The position numbers were made by a program, and so were the translations under genes. Shown here in pieces: positions 49,007 to 62,970 of a stretch of 64,000 bases of DNA; positions within the stretch are counted from its first letter, which is position 1; every line of letters starts with the position of its first letter. The stretch is taken from contig JACGZH010000002.1 in assembly GCA_014706385.1 (NCBI GenBank), positions 310,001-374,000 of the forward strand, given 5' to 3'. This stretch comes from Phaffia rhodozyma. Lineage: Eukaryota > Basidiomycota > Tremellomycetes > Cystofilobasidiales > Mrakiaceae. A model generated the notes under the pieces. It did no database searches, was not told the DNA's origin, and was given only the letters and a program-made list of their open reading frames with translations.

Positions 49007-52000
49007 CTAACTTGCTCCTACTCGTTCGATCACGAGCCAAGATTCTGTCCGAAGATCTCTACCGAGAACACCCAGGTTTGCCCAGAAATTAAGAGTGGAA
49101 AGGACAACGGCTTGATCGGGAATGGATAATTTAGAAGCGATGGCTGATGTGCTCCATGCCGAGCCTTATTTTTGAGTCGATGTACAATGTCAGTCTTTGA
49201 GGTTTCCGTTTGATGTGAAGAGATATATCAGAGAGAAAAGAAAATAGGAATGGAACATACCATCTCCATCGAATAACTCAATCACAGCAGCCTGTATCGG
49301 ATTGGCTTCAACCTCCACAATTCGATCTGCAAGCTCAAGTTTGACGTCAATTGTACCGAGTTGAGGGATCCATTTAAGCCTTTTATCAGGTTTAAATCTG
49401 TGATATGCTTTAGCATATTTCGTTTGTGATCTTTGGTCGATAAGAACCGTAGGCAGAGAGAGGTTAGACGAAAGAGAATAGGTGGAAGGAAGAGGAACTG
49501 AGGAGACAAACCGGCCAAGCTTTTCAGGAAGTTGGAGTTTCGTTCGGGGAAATTCTGGCCAGAACAACCGTGAGATAATTTTTGGGTGAATCACGCTCTG
49601 TATAGCAGTGGTAGACGGGACAGGAGAGAGCTCATGTTTAGATGTGAGAAAAGTTGGAAGAGGAACAGAGGCGGAGGAAGACAGACCTGGATATCAGATT
49701 GAACATGCTGATCGATCCGTTTTGAATCAGCTAGATCTTTGAGCATGACTTCACATGACCGGAGTGCGGATTCTCCGAATCGAAGTTTCAGGATTTCTAC
49801 AATCCTGATCTGAAGATCAAAAATCATGTTTCCATATGCTTCAATTTCCTTCTCTACTAGTCGGATGTTGTTTGATAAGGGAAAGTGGAAATGCCGAACG
49901 AACCTCTTTCTCGAGATCATAATCTTGCACAGTCAGAAGCTTCTGAGCGAGAAGAGCCTGAAGCTCAGTGACGATGTCTTCCTGTGTATCGTATATGCTC
50001 ACCAAGGTCGAGATGATGTCACTTGTTTTACCTGATCGGAACTCTTTGAGATTAGAAACCGACACAACAGATAAGTACGCGCACTTAAATATCTATCAAC
50101 AGACACGATTACGATGAAAAGACAAAAAAATGGGGGAACAAACCAGGAGCAGCATCGATTGGTTCCGGAACCCAGTTTGGATTCGAATAGTCTTCTTCAA
50201 GATCATCGTTGACCTGGAGTGGTTTAATGTCATCCTCTACGTCATCCATCTCGAGTCCTTCGTCGTCATCTACCAAGGAAGCTACTATGCATCTAATTGT
50301 ATCTGGCCGCTTCCTACGTGTTTCATTTACCCCCAATCCCTGTTCATCAGTATTTTGCTCGTCTTATTGAGATAGGAAGGGGGTAAGAGGAGAACTTTAC
50401 CTGAGGAACGACCTGATAGGGGACGAAATCTTTTGGAGAAGAACTCCTGGAGGATCTACGATCCGAAGACAGCGGATAGTTGAGATGTACTGAGAGATAA
50501 TGTCTTTGGTATCTGCTCCCGGATGTAAGAGTCGCTTGTCGTTCGACGCGTGGAGGGCTTTAACGAGGGCGTCTCTAGAATCAACTCGGAACAAACATTC
50601 CTAAAGAATGAGCGAGAAATGAGGCGAGTGTTGAGTGCTCATCTCGCAGAACAGATAAGAAGGGCATAATTTCTAAATATGCAAGACATACACGGAGATC
50701 CTCGAGGACAGGAAGAGTGTTTGGGTGGTTCACAATGATATCGAATAGTTCTGTCGTTCTACTTACAAGCCAGTCGAGAAGGGGAGCCCAATCAGAAAGA
50801 GAGAAGATTTGAAGGATCAGCGAGATAAACGAGTGAAATAAGAGAGGTACAAAGAGAAGACTTGCCTTAGCTCACACATTGTTTTGCATACATAATGATC
50901 CAACCTGGAATATATCGGTTTCATCACTGCCTTCACGGCTTTTTCACCTACGCGTTCGGAGAGAGTCCCGAATGAGAACACACGCGCAGGATCATAGAGA
51001 ATGAATGAACGAAGCGACACACCTTCATACAAACTTTCCCACCAACCGCCCACGACCTCTCTTCCCCATATCCTCATCTCTTCTAGTGTCCGTTCCCCCC
51101 ACTGTCCTTCGCACTGTTCTTTGACTCTGCGCCGGATTTGTTCGCACGCGACTGCCATGAGTTCAGATCCAAACTTGACGATCAATCCGAGCCTATGGAG
51201 ATGCGGTGATGGTTTGATTGGAGAACCTTTGGATTGTGACAAGTCTGGCGAAGATGACGAGACCAGGGACAAGTAAGAATTAAAGGTAGAGAGGAAGTAT
51301 GCGTGCATATAATTCGGGAAGGAAGCTGGTAAACGAAGGTGTAGTTGGAAGATGAATCTCGATTGAAATTGTTGGCGAAGAGCAGGACTGAGGAGATACG
51401 TTTCGTAGACCAAGGTTAGCTAACATAGGCTAGAGGAAGAGCGCACACTAAGAACACGAGAGACGAGCCTCACTTCTCGAATGCGGCTACAGGAGCAGCC
51501 CATGCTTTTTGCCAGGCGACCAACCTCTCGAACAAATCAAACATTGTTGATTCCGTTTGGATGGAGGTTGAGGTTTTATTTGATTCTTCGATACTATGGA
51601 TCATACGAGTGATGTCTTGTTCGACCATGGCAAAGTTTCTTTCGACGTTGCCTATAGGGGTTGTGTCGAAAATGATAGACCGGGGCGTGAGTCTCAGCTT
51701 GGCTCTGGCTTCTTAGATGAGAGTGCCTTACTGTAGAAGTGTTCCAAGAGCTCCTCGACCAAGTTAGCCTGTTTGAGCATCCTAAAAGCGGCAAGGATCC
51801 CGCTATGATCTGCTCAAAGGAAGAAGAGGCCAGATAAAGACAAAACAGATTGAACACAGTTAGCATATCGGACGGACGAGTGTGTGGACGAGAAGGACAA
51901 ACGAGACCACATTCCTCGATCATTCCAGTTCAACCCTTCTAGGTTACGGGGTTTCAAGAATCCGACGGCTAAATCCCAGGCCTGATCGACATGTTTTACC

Positions 52001-52207
52001 AAGCTTTCTCTTGTCAGTCAGGGTGTGTCGGTCTTTTCGATGTCATCAACTTGAGATAGGGAGAAAGATCAGTCTTGAAGAGAGGTTATGTGTGTTCACC
52101 TTGGAGATTTGAACGAGCCCATGAATGTCTGGCTGGGCTGATGGATTGATGGACTGGAACGAAGCGTCCCAGGCAAGTTCTATCTCATCTCTGGGACAAA
52201 CATTCAT
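49007..52207 (-). CDS. APC2: Anaphase-promoting complex subunit 2 (cullin-like), 5' exons uncertain
   Basis: Supported exons from the 3' end: 49164-49007, 49597-49261, 49809-49687, 50031-49904, 50313-50144, 50600-50401, 50758-50692, 51387-50866, 51651-51474, 51802-51732 and one ending at 51908. Family blocks: ELFDIIVNHPNTLPVLEDL, RLLHPGADTKDIISQYISTI, PDTIRCIVASLV, NWVPEPIDAAPGKTSDIIST, LKLRFGESALRSCEVMLKDL, then ADSKRI, and KLELADRIVEVEANPIQAAV. APC2 is the cullin scaffold that holds the RING subunit APC11 in the ubiquitin ligase for mitotic exit. The intron at 50865-50759 has a GC donor (AAG, then GCAAGT). The last exon encodes a winged helix (KLSIPDQAVVLSTLNFWANL) and stops directly after it. 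The first exon probably starts at 52207 (MNVCPRDEIELAWDASF), but I could not join it to the exon ending at 51908 in frame. Confidence 0.88.
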
Positions 52208-52251
52208 CGGAAATTATACGAGATGCAAAGGATAGAGAGACGTTGATGATC

Positions 52252-52342
52252 GTTGATGTTGATGACCAAAAGAGATGAACGTTGTTGATCGTGTCGTCGT
52301 CGCTGGTCGAGTTTCTTTCTCTGAACCATCATCAACATCAAC
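52252..52342. repeat. Inverted repeat in the APC2/importin divergent promoter
   Basis: GTTGATGTTGATG at 52252-52264 is perfectly complementary to CATCAACATCAAC at 52330-52342; the right arm is part of a (CAACAT)n array running to about 52359, so several registers can pair. The 65-base loop includes a GTCGTCGTCG stretch. It sits midway between the two divergent start codons. Confidence 0.8.
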
Positions 52343-52397
52343 ATCAACATCAATCAACATCGACCTCGGTTGGTGTCATCTGTTTGTTCAATAGAGC

Positions 52398-55300
52398 ATG
52401 ATATCTCAACAAGATATCGACCAGGTCATTCACGTTAGTCCTTGATAGCTTGGGTTCTACGAAGCCATCGTCCCTCTCGACTAAACTATCTTTCTCGGTT
52501 TTTGGTCAATTCGCAAACAGCTCGTCCAATTATCCTACTCACCCATCTCGACGTTGGCTCCTGCTGAACAGCAACAAATCCAACATCAGCTCGTTCAAGC
52601 CCAAAAGTCTGAGGCCTCTTGGGGTCTGATTGAACCACTGATATCTCACCAAGTGAGCGCGTTATGATTTCTCCATTTCACTTGCATTTCCAACCAAAGG
52701 TCGCTAAGCTGTCGTGAATACCGTTCCAATCCATCCTGGCTCTGTACTTCTGGAGGACGTGACCGTTCGATTCTTTGGCGCTCATACAGCCAGTGTGAAG
52801 ATCACTCGAGACTGGTAAGATCTAGTTTATTGGTTCGCTCTCGGTGTCCTTTCGGCTGACTGTTCGACTCTTCAACACATGTATAGGGACACGCTTCCAG
52901 AAGATCAACAGCTCGCTTTGTTAAGTTCTGTACTAGAATGGACCGCTCAAACGGCTTTTCAACAAGGGAATGGAATCGTTGTTCGAAAGCTTTTTGTTGC
53001 TGTTGGTCCCATGTTCTATCCACTATATTTTGATAACGTCCTTCTGTTGCCTAATATTGATAAGATCATTTGGGCACATCTGATTCCAACTCTTGTGCTC
53101 CTCAGCTATCCTCTTTGGTGCTTCGCCTGACACCTCATCATTTTCCCAACCCTCTCAGTACGCTTCTAAGGATACTTGCGCCTCCGCCTTCCTCAGATTA
53201 TGCCCTCCCTCTAGAGTTCTTTCAGATTCTGATCGAAGAGGTAACTCGGACAGGTCTAATTGGACAACGAAAGATAGACGTATACCAAGTGTTGAACGAG
53301 GAGGATGGGATTGTCATCGGCGCTGTTGGATCCGTTTTGGCTAAATGGGTGCCTGGTGGAGAAGGAAAAGACGAAGGCGAGATGGAGCTAGCGCTCAAAT
53401 GCTTGGAAAGTTGGATCGGTTGGGGACTGAGCGGAGAGTGAGTCTTGGTTTTCTCAGTAAGGCAAAGCCTTGTTTTAATATAAAAAAAAGTCGATCGTTC
53501 ACTTTTGACATGTTGGCTTGTATGTGTGTGTGTTCTCGTTCAACAGACACTTGAACCCTTTGCTACCTATCTTGATTCAACTTTTGGACCGACCAGAGAC
53601 ACTGATCCCCGCATCGACTTGCATGCAAGAGGTTCTTTGCAACTCAATCCTGAAGGATGGAAGGGGTAGCAAGGTCCTTACTGAACCTCTACTCGCTTGG
53701 GTGGCAGGAACGGGACGGAATATCTCGGAAAACCTATTTCAATGTACGTATCTACATAACTAAGGCCCCTTCTCTTATTGGTTTTTGATTTCTTGTTTCT
53801 CTTGTGTCAATCGATCACCGTCTCTCCTGTGACGGTTTATAGCTGGAGATGCAGATGAGACCGCTGGTTCAGTTTGTAAATTGCTGGTGGCGTTAGGAGA
53901 GCATTCGGCCGATTATTTGGCCCTGCATCTCATTCGACCTGAAGTTCAGATCTTCTTCAGCTTGATGTTAGGATTTTCTGGGTTTGAAGGCTCCTATGGA
54001 GTTGACGAGGAGGTCTCTGAGGTCAGAAAATGTCTAGTGTGCAGCGACTGCTTACAAGACGGACTCGGCTGCTCACTTGATATATTAATTTTCTCTTTCA
54101 TCTTCATCCATCGCGGTAGATTCCCCTTGGATTTTGGAGTCTCTTCCAGGAATCCATCACTGCCTCCCCTCATATAGAAACAGCTGATAGTGACTCGCCC
54201 GCTACTGAATGGACGATTGCTAAGCAGATTTTCGCAGAGCTCTTCCAGAAACTTCGATTGAAGTGCATGTTGCCGTCGGGTGGAGGTGGGTGGATGAAAG
54301 ACCAGGTCGATAAATTCAGAAGTTATCGATTCGAGTGTGGAGATGCTATGGTTACTTCGTATGTCTTCTTTTCATACACTCTGGAGGTCCTTTCATGAGG
54401 GAAATATCTGAAACTTGACCGGGATTTCCACTCTCTCTGTCGAACAGATACTACATCCTCCGTTCCGACTCGCTGTCGTTTATTCTGAGCTGTTTACTGG
54501 AAAGTCTCAACGCTCCATCCGGTCCGAATTGGGAAGAGATTGAGGTATCCCTTCACTGTTTACGATGTGTTCAGGAGACTGTGCCAGTAGAAGAAGATCA
54601 ACATCTGCCTCGGATCTTCTCGCAGGATCTGATCGGAAAGCTTCCAATGGAGGGAGATCATCGAGTGAGAGCTACAGCGATTGCATTGATCGGTGAGCTA
54701 CCTCCTCGTCCACCCTTATTGATGTATGGCGTTGGAATTCTAGAACAACTTATCAAATACGTACACTTGACAGGCGATTACAGTAGTTGGTTCCATTCTC
54801 ATCCAGCGAACGTCTTGACAGCCGTATCGTATATCGTTCCTGCACTAGAAGTCCCGGCCTTATCTGCTTCAGCCGCAAAATCCCTTAAGCGATTGTGTGA
54901 TCTTTGTCGAGCAAGTTTGACAAACCATATCGGCGCTTTTGGGGAACTTTACGCAAAAGTAGAGCAGAGGATTGAGGTAGGTTGTGAAGTTATCTGGATT
55001 TCAATTCAAAAGGATGTGCGCGCTTACTTGTTTAGATTATTTGGTCAAAACTCTTGAATAGCCTGAAGAGAAAGCCAGGGTCTTGGAAGCAATTACATCG
55101 GTCGTTCAGGCTTTGCCACCTATGGAAGCCATCAATCCTATCAAGGTATGAGTCACCATCATATACTGGTTTCCTTCCTACGGCGCGTTATCTGAATTTT
55201 GAGGCTGACGTACGCTCTTTGTGGTTCTTGCTTCAGAACATCACCGAGCCTGTCGTCAACACGATCGTTCAGGCCTTGGAAGGCGCTGCTCAAGTAAGCT

Positions 55301-56932
55301 GCAACAGCATGATGTTCGCTTCTAAGCCAGAATACTCATAAGACGTAACTTTGACACAACTAGCTACCAGAAGAAGCCAAGGCTGAAACGATACAGCGAA
55401 TCCTTTCCTTGACGGCCATCGCCAAAGGCCTTACTCCCTCGGATGACTTTGACTTTGATCTGGAGGAGGAGGATGAGATCAAAGTAGCGGCGATTGCTCA
55501 AGCCAGGAGCGCGCCTGAATTGGTTGAGCTTAGAGAACGCCTGTTGAGGATCACAGCAAGGGTGATCGAGATCTGGAGTACAGATTCCGAAGTAGCTGAT
55601 GTACGTTCAATAATTTTTGTAATGACGTTGTTTTTATCTTGGGATTATCTAACTTCGTCTATATTTTTCACATGTCTGGCCATCAAACTTGGTAGTCGCT
55701 GAGCTCTTTCCTGAAAGCAATGACTACTTCACTATCCTCTCCTACACTTCTCTCACTAGACGCTGAGCCTCTGATCAGATTGATAGCTGGTGCTGCACAA
55801 CGTAACATTAATGGCATCTGGCTCTCTCTTGGAGAATCTTTAATAGGCCGGCTTCTCCCTCCACCAGGATTGGATCCTTCCGCTGGGGGCTACAATCAAG
55901 CAGCGATGGAGGTCCTTGTGAGGGACGTGGCAGGAGTTATGGTGCGAGCTGGATTGGACGTCTTGAGAGATGGATTGGACGCGATGGTTAGACATCCAGA
56001 TATCGTTGAAAGCTTATTCAAATTTGTTGGCTGTGTGAGTATAAGTCAATGTTTCTGGTTGTCATAAATTAAGAAAACCGATGGCTAACCTCTTGACGGG
56101 GAACGGTCGGATAGGTGGCGGCTAGATTCCCGGGATCGATACTTGGAAACCCAACGGATATGGTCGATTTGATGATGGGACTCTCTGTTGATGGACTAGG
56201 GTTACAAGAACGATACTCTCTTCAAGCTGTGACCGGTTTTGTGGTATGCTTGTTCTCCTTCTCGTCTATTTAGTCGTAACGAGGATAGGAAAAGATAGGT
56301 CTTTCTGATCCCATAATTTCTTTCTTGAAAACAGACGACGGCCATCTCCCGGTCTCGAGCCCAAGCTCATCTGCTTGACGAATTTAATCCGGTCCTTCAG
56401 AAATACGGTCATGCCTTCATCCATGCTATCATCCTCGGTGCGGGTGGACGATCTCCTCGCTCAATGATTCTTCATCTAGCAGAATTATTGGCGGCTATGG
56501 TCACTCGGTTCCCAGAGTTGTCAGCTGGATGGTTAGGATCGGTCCTTGCTGTGGTTCGTCTGGTTATTTTCTTTTCTCTTCCTTTCCTCTTGTCTCGCGT
56601 TCTTTGTAACCAAAAAGAATAGCGGATTGACTGTTGGATGATGACGGGAAACGATATAGGAAGGATTCCCAGACCGGAGGGCAACACCAAAAGCTAAAGA
56701 AAAATTAAAAGCAACTGTCTTGAAGAGCCGGACAACCAAACGTGTCAGAGAAGCCCTGAATGAGTTTGCTTTGGTACGTTCCTTCTTTTTCGCGCGTTCT
56801 CTCTCTCTCTCCTCTCTTTGTTGCTTTTCTAGATTACTAGGTGCTTAACTTTCCGGAGTTCTGGGACTTGGATTACTGTAGGTGGCAAGAGGGCTTGAAA
56901 ACTCGGCATACGGAAATGCCGCCCCTCTATAA
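52398..56932 (+). CDS. Importin-13/Kap122-like karyopherin beta
   Basis: Seventeen exons (52398-52433, 52521-52652, 52756-52814, 52887-53001, 53106-53437, 53547-53743, 53843-54021, 54120-54358, 54448-54976, 55062-55145, 55237-55293, 55364-55600, 55696-56034, 56115-56243, 56335-56550, 56660-56773, 56882-56932) give 1014 residues. The importin-beta N-terminal part reads SEASWGLIEPLISHQ, then VRFFGAHTASVKITRDW, as in importin-13. A long all-helical HEAT-type solenoid follows (EHLNPLLPILIQLLDRPETL, FWSLFQESITA, RVRATAIALIGEL). Such proteins carry cargo through nuclear pores under Ran control. Kap122/Pdr6 and importin-13 are the best fits; transportin-3/Mtr10 is the main alternative. The third exon follows a GGAG acceptor, the weakest junction in the model. 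Confidence 0.8.
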
Positions 56933-57317
56933 CTCCAACTAGATAATCTCTAACATAAAGTCCTAAGATGTAATGAACAATCAAAGGTCAAGGTTTTAAA
57001 CCCAAACAGACAAGATGATGTATGATATATTTCTTTTCAAAGCAAACATGATATGTTGGGTAGTGTTCTTTGAGGTGATCATTATATTTCATTCGCAATG
57101 TTGTATTTATTCCCAGCCTAACTCTTCACTTCGAGTAGAGAGAAGAGAGGGAGGTAGATTGACGTTTCGCTTTTGCTTTGACTTCAGTACACCGACCAAT
57201 CACTTGTCATCGGCAGCAGAAAATTTCTAAAATGGCTCATTATATGTACAAACACAAGAAAAGAACAGAGAAAACCAAGAGAGCTCATACGAAGCAGAAG
57301 AAGTTCCTTCTCCGTAT
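56933..57317. other. Convergent intergenic region between importin and FCF1
   Basis: Short shared 3' region; no coding signal or repeat seen. Confidence 0.5.
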
Positions 57318-58908
57318 TTATGCGGGCGCCTGGAAGACAAGATTGAACATAGGTTTTGTCCGTTAGCTTTGGTCAGATCTCTCATACCAAGTAGCGCAGA
57401 TGAGAAATATCGAGATGATGAGAGAAAAGATACATACTCCGCCATCAGGTAGTCGCTCGATTTGATATCGTCTGCTAACGATATACATTAACGGTACACC
57501 TGGCACTTTTCTAATTCGTCTTCGAAGATCTCGATCACACTTTCAGTCGCAATAGAACGTCCCAAAGATTGAAGAAGGAGAGAGGAGATTGAGAAAATTA
57601 ATGAATGATGCATTTAGGAAATATCATGAGAATGGTGATGAGAACGTACGGTAGCAACGATGTAGCATTTGGAAACCGAGACTCTCTGGACAAGGCAATC
57701 ATCTGCGTACGTTCCTCGGTCTGTATAGCATCACAAGAAAGAGAGGGACGCGCAAGATACAAACAAGTCAGGATGCTTTTCATCTAGGATACCTCTTCTT
57801 CTCTGGCTGATAGCATGGATAGGAAAGGAAGCCATGATACGCACGCGAACAGGGAAGTCTTTCAAACCGAGGGTCTCGCGCAATACTATATAGTCGTCAT
57901 CAGAAGAGAAGAACGCACTTGGGTATGTTGTACGAGCTAGTAGAGAGAATCAGATGATGAGAAGAACAAAGACGAACCTGAGCGCCATTCTGTACTTGGG
58001 ACCTAGTTTCTCCAACTCGGCCATGACGCAGTCTGTGATCGTCGGGATACCTGGTTTATCGAATATCAGGAGATTATTGGGTGAATCATAATTGTTTCAG
58101 CATTCTAACTCTAAAGATCTATCGCGCCCTCAAGATACAAGGAAGAGCAGCATACATTTGGCAAACAAGGTGTCCATCATTCCTTGGACGAGCTCCAACT
58201 TGTTCTGCAACGAATGATTGATGAAATTCGTATCGACCAAAACTCGATAAGGAGGACCGAGTGACGGGTTATGGGACAAGAACAAGGAGGAAGGTGCTTG
58301 GGTGCTATGTTGTATGAATTGGAATGGTGCACATAAGGAAAGGGTATGCGTGTGAGAAGAGCTCATAGGCATATCATACAGAAAGCGTATTAAGAAGGCG
58401 AATAGAGTAGAACAGTGTAGGACTTACACCACTTTCTTCTCTGCCTCTTTGGCTTCGGCAGCCTTCTTTGCTGCTTTCTCCGCGTTCACCTTCCTGATGA
58501 TGGTTAACGAGTGAATTGCACAGGGTTCGCGTCCGAAGAGCAACAGAAGCCTATGTCAGTATTCAGAAAGACCGACAGAAAGAAAGGGAGAACGAGAGGA
58601 CGTACAACCGAGGATCAGCTGGGTTGATCATTCGCTTGACAGCGGCTGTAATAGTCCCATCAAGAGCACAAGCACACACCCACACACACAAACATCGCCA
58701 TGAACAGAACAGAGGTCAACCATGTCCAGATACAACCAAGTCGAGCTAGGTTAATTTTGTGAGAGGGTATGTATATCGTCGTCCGGTCTATCCCTCATCT
58801 AGGCGTCATCCTCTTCGAACGTTGAGCTCTTTGGCCCACCAGGAATCACACCCAGCCAGAACTGAATCCATACGTACCAAACTTTCTTGTCTTCTTTGCT
58901 TTTCCCAT
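57318..58908 (-). CDS. FCF1: rRNA-processing PIN-domain endonuclease FCF1 (UTP24)
   Basis: Nine exons (58908-58878, 58645-58606, 58493-58428, 58361-58156, 58050-57978, 57885-57845, 57720-57650, 57539-57438, 57329-57318), 213 residues. The start [10 protein letters not shown] is the family hallmark. The PIN fold shows its acidic site in [57 protein letters not shown] and [19 protein letters not shown]. Fcf1 makes early cleavages of pre-18S rRNA in the small-subunit processome. An Ala/Lys/Glu-rich segment ([18 protein letters not shown]) makes it longer than the 189-residue yeast protein. The last exon is 12 bases (APA, stop), giving the ending LPDGGAPA. The gene is divergent from RPT1. Confidence 0.95.
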
Positions 58909-59225
58909 GGCTATCTGGATGAATGAGTGTAGATATAAGTCGGTGAGTGGAAGGAAAGTGGAGGAAAGTGGTGAGGGTAAGCAAAGTGGAAATTGCCGTG
59001 TGGCGTTGATTAAAGCTGTGCAGGTCATAGCCCTGGTCACGCCACCCAAACCTCCACGGATGCTTGGTTACGCCTACCGAGATGGGGATCATCCAGATAC
59101 ATCGACCACACACATACAACATCCAACCCACCTTTTGCCTCGTTTCGTCCTCTGTCGAGCTCTCTGTTAGGCCATCTGTGAAGCGTCAGGACAGTCTTTA
59201 TAACATCAAAAACAACTAAGCTAGT
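58909..59225. promoter_or_regulatory. Divergent promoter of FCF1 and RPT1
   Basis: The 317 bases between two start codons must drive both genes. I see no exact proteasome-associated element (GGTGGCAAA); the closest is GGTGGCGTG on the minus strand near 59040. Confidence 0.45.
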
Positions 59226-61564
<2,339 letters not shown>

Positions 61565-61660
61565 AGAGACCGGACGTCTTTACCATTCCATCTTTCTTTC
61601 TCCCGTCCTCTCTCTTTCTATATCATATACACATCTTGGCTAAAGCCTGGTCAGCATGAT

Positions 61661-61685
61661 GTATGCTGTATGCTGTATGCTGTAT
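61661..61685. repeat. GTATGCT heptamer tandem repeat
   Basis: Three full copies and part of a fourth, about 100 bases downstream of the RPT1 stop. Function unknown. Confidence 0.85.
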
Positions 61686-62146
61686 ACGATGACTGGCCTA
61701 TCCGCCAAGTGTTTGCATCTCATTCTGTACGTTGGTCACACTAATATCAAATAGAACGTTCACCGGGCGGATGACTCTCTTAAAGTTAGGGTTACCGAAA
61801 AGTCTGGAAAGCGCGTGGGCCAAAATTCTGTTCCTCCTTTTTTCAACGGCGCCTTTTGAATCTCATCCATCAGCTCCCACGTCCGATCCAGGCATACCAT
61901 ACACACGGTCTTACAAGTCGTTAGAGTCAGCTCCACAGGGCTAGCTCACCCATTACCATTTCATCAGACCAAGCAAGACTAGAAGATCCCCGTCTCCTTT
62001 GTTTAGAGTGAGTGTGAAGGTCTTTTTTGTCCTCCTCCTTTTGAAGGTTTTTTTTTCTCTTTTTCTTTTTCTTTTTTTTTCTTCTTCTCTGTCTCCTCGC
62101 CTCTTTCGACGTCTCTCCTTTCTTCTATTGCCATTGATGAGTAGAG

Positions 62147-62443
62147 ATGTGGAAGAACCCAAGATTGCATCCAGATAAATTGAAAGGCCGAAGGCTGATC
62201 GTTTCCATCGTTCTTTTTCTTGTTCTTTCTTCTCTCTCTTGCTCGGCCCGTGACGGTTCCTTGTTTTTTTCCTCACTTTCCGTTGGGACCATCGTCATCG
62301 TCATCGCCTTCTCGCCTTCCCCATCGTTCTCCTTGCCTCGTTCTCTCCCTCATCCTCAGGTGGTCCCAAGTCAGAGGCGAACCACCCTAACAGGACTGAA
62401 ACAACACCTTGAAACTACCTTTTGTGATCAGCGTCTAGTTTAG
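62147..62443 (+). other. Possible upstream ORF or small gene before ornithine decarboxylase
   Basis: ATG-started frame of 98 codons with a basic start (MWKNPRLHPDKLKGRR) and a hydrophobic stretch (LIVSIVLFLVLSSLSC), ending just before a GTAAGT. It could be a regulatory upstream ORF, a small secreted or membrane protein, or chance. No homology recognised. Confidence 0.25.
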
Positions 62444-62970
62444 TCGTACACCTCGTAAGTATCACTCTTTTCCCACTCCTTTCTCTTTCTCTTTCTCTCT
62501 CTCTCTCCACTCCTTTCTGGCTAATCCGAACCTTGCTCTCGATCCGTTCGGAACTGAACCTTGCTCGCTTGTCTATCCTTTCTTCTCAATCCTTCACTGC
62601 TCCAGTCAACTCCTCCCTGTGTCTTCCTCCCTCTCCCTCTCCTCCTTCCTCCTTTCTTAGGTTTCTGTTTCCGTGGCCCCTCGTTTCCCTCCAGAAACCC
62701 ACCGTTCATCCCCCCTTCTTTGCTTCTTCCGGTGAGAAGAGGCCTCCCCAAACCGATCGAAGACAACTACGCGTAGCCGGGGCGTCCCCCTAGCAACGCC
62801 TGCTGAGGTCAACTTTACAACAAGAAAACCAACGAAACTCCACAAGCTCGAACGTTCTCACTCGTAAACCACACATTCAAAAAGCCAATCCAGGCCCCCT
62901 TCTCGTCATCCACAGGCAGACTTTTTCTTCAACCGATCGTTTCCATCCAATTCTCACATCTCTCCAACGG

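Larger units (their letters stand above)
61565..62970. promoter_or_regulatory. RPT1 3' region and long promoter/leader of ornithine decarboxylase
   Basis: About 1.4 kb. Strong plus-strand pyrimidine tracts lie at about 62047-62130 and 62464-62515. A GTAAGT donor-like site at 62455-62460 with possible acceptors downstream suggests an intron in the leader. Several upstream ATGs precede the decarboxylase start. Confidence 0.5.

Noticed and set aside
57781..57830. Possible FCF1 exon encoding PREEE between splice-like sites
   Set aside because: The acceptor at 57721 gives the conserved HRGTYADDC block directly; this segment has no counterpart in the family.
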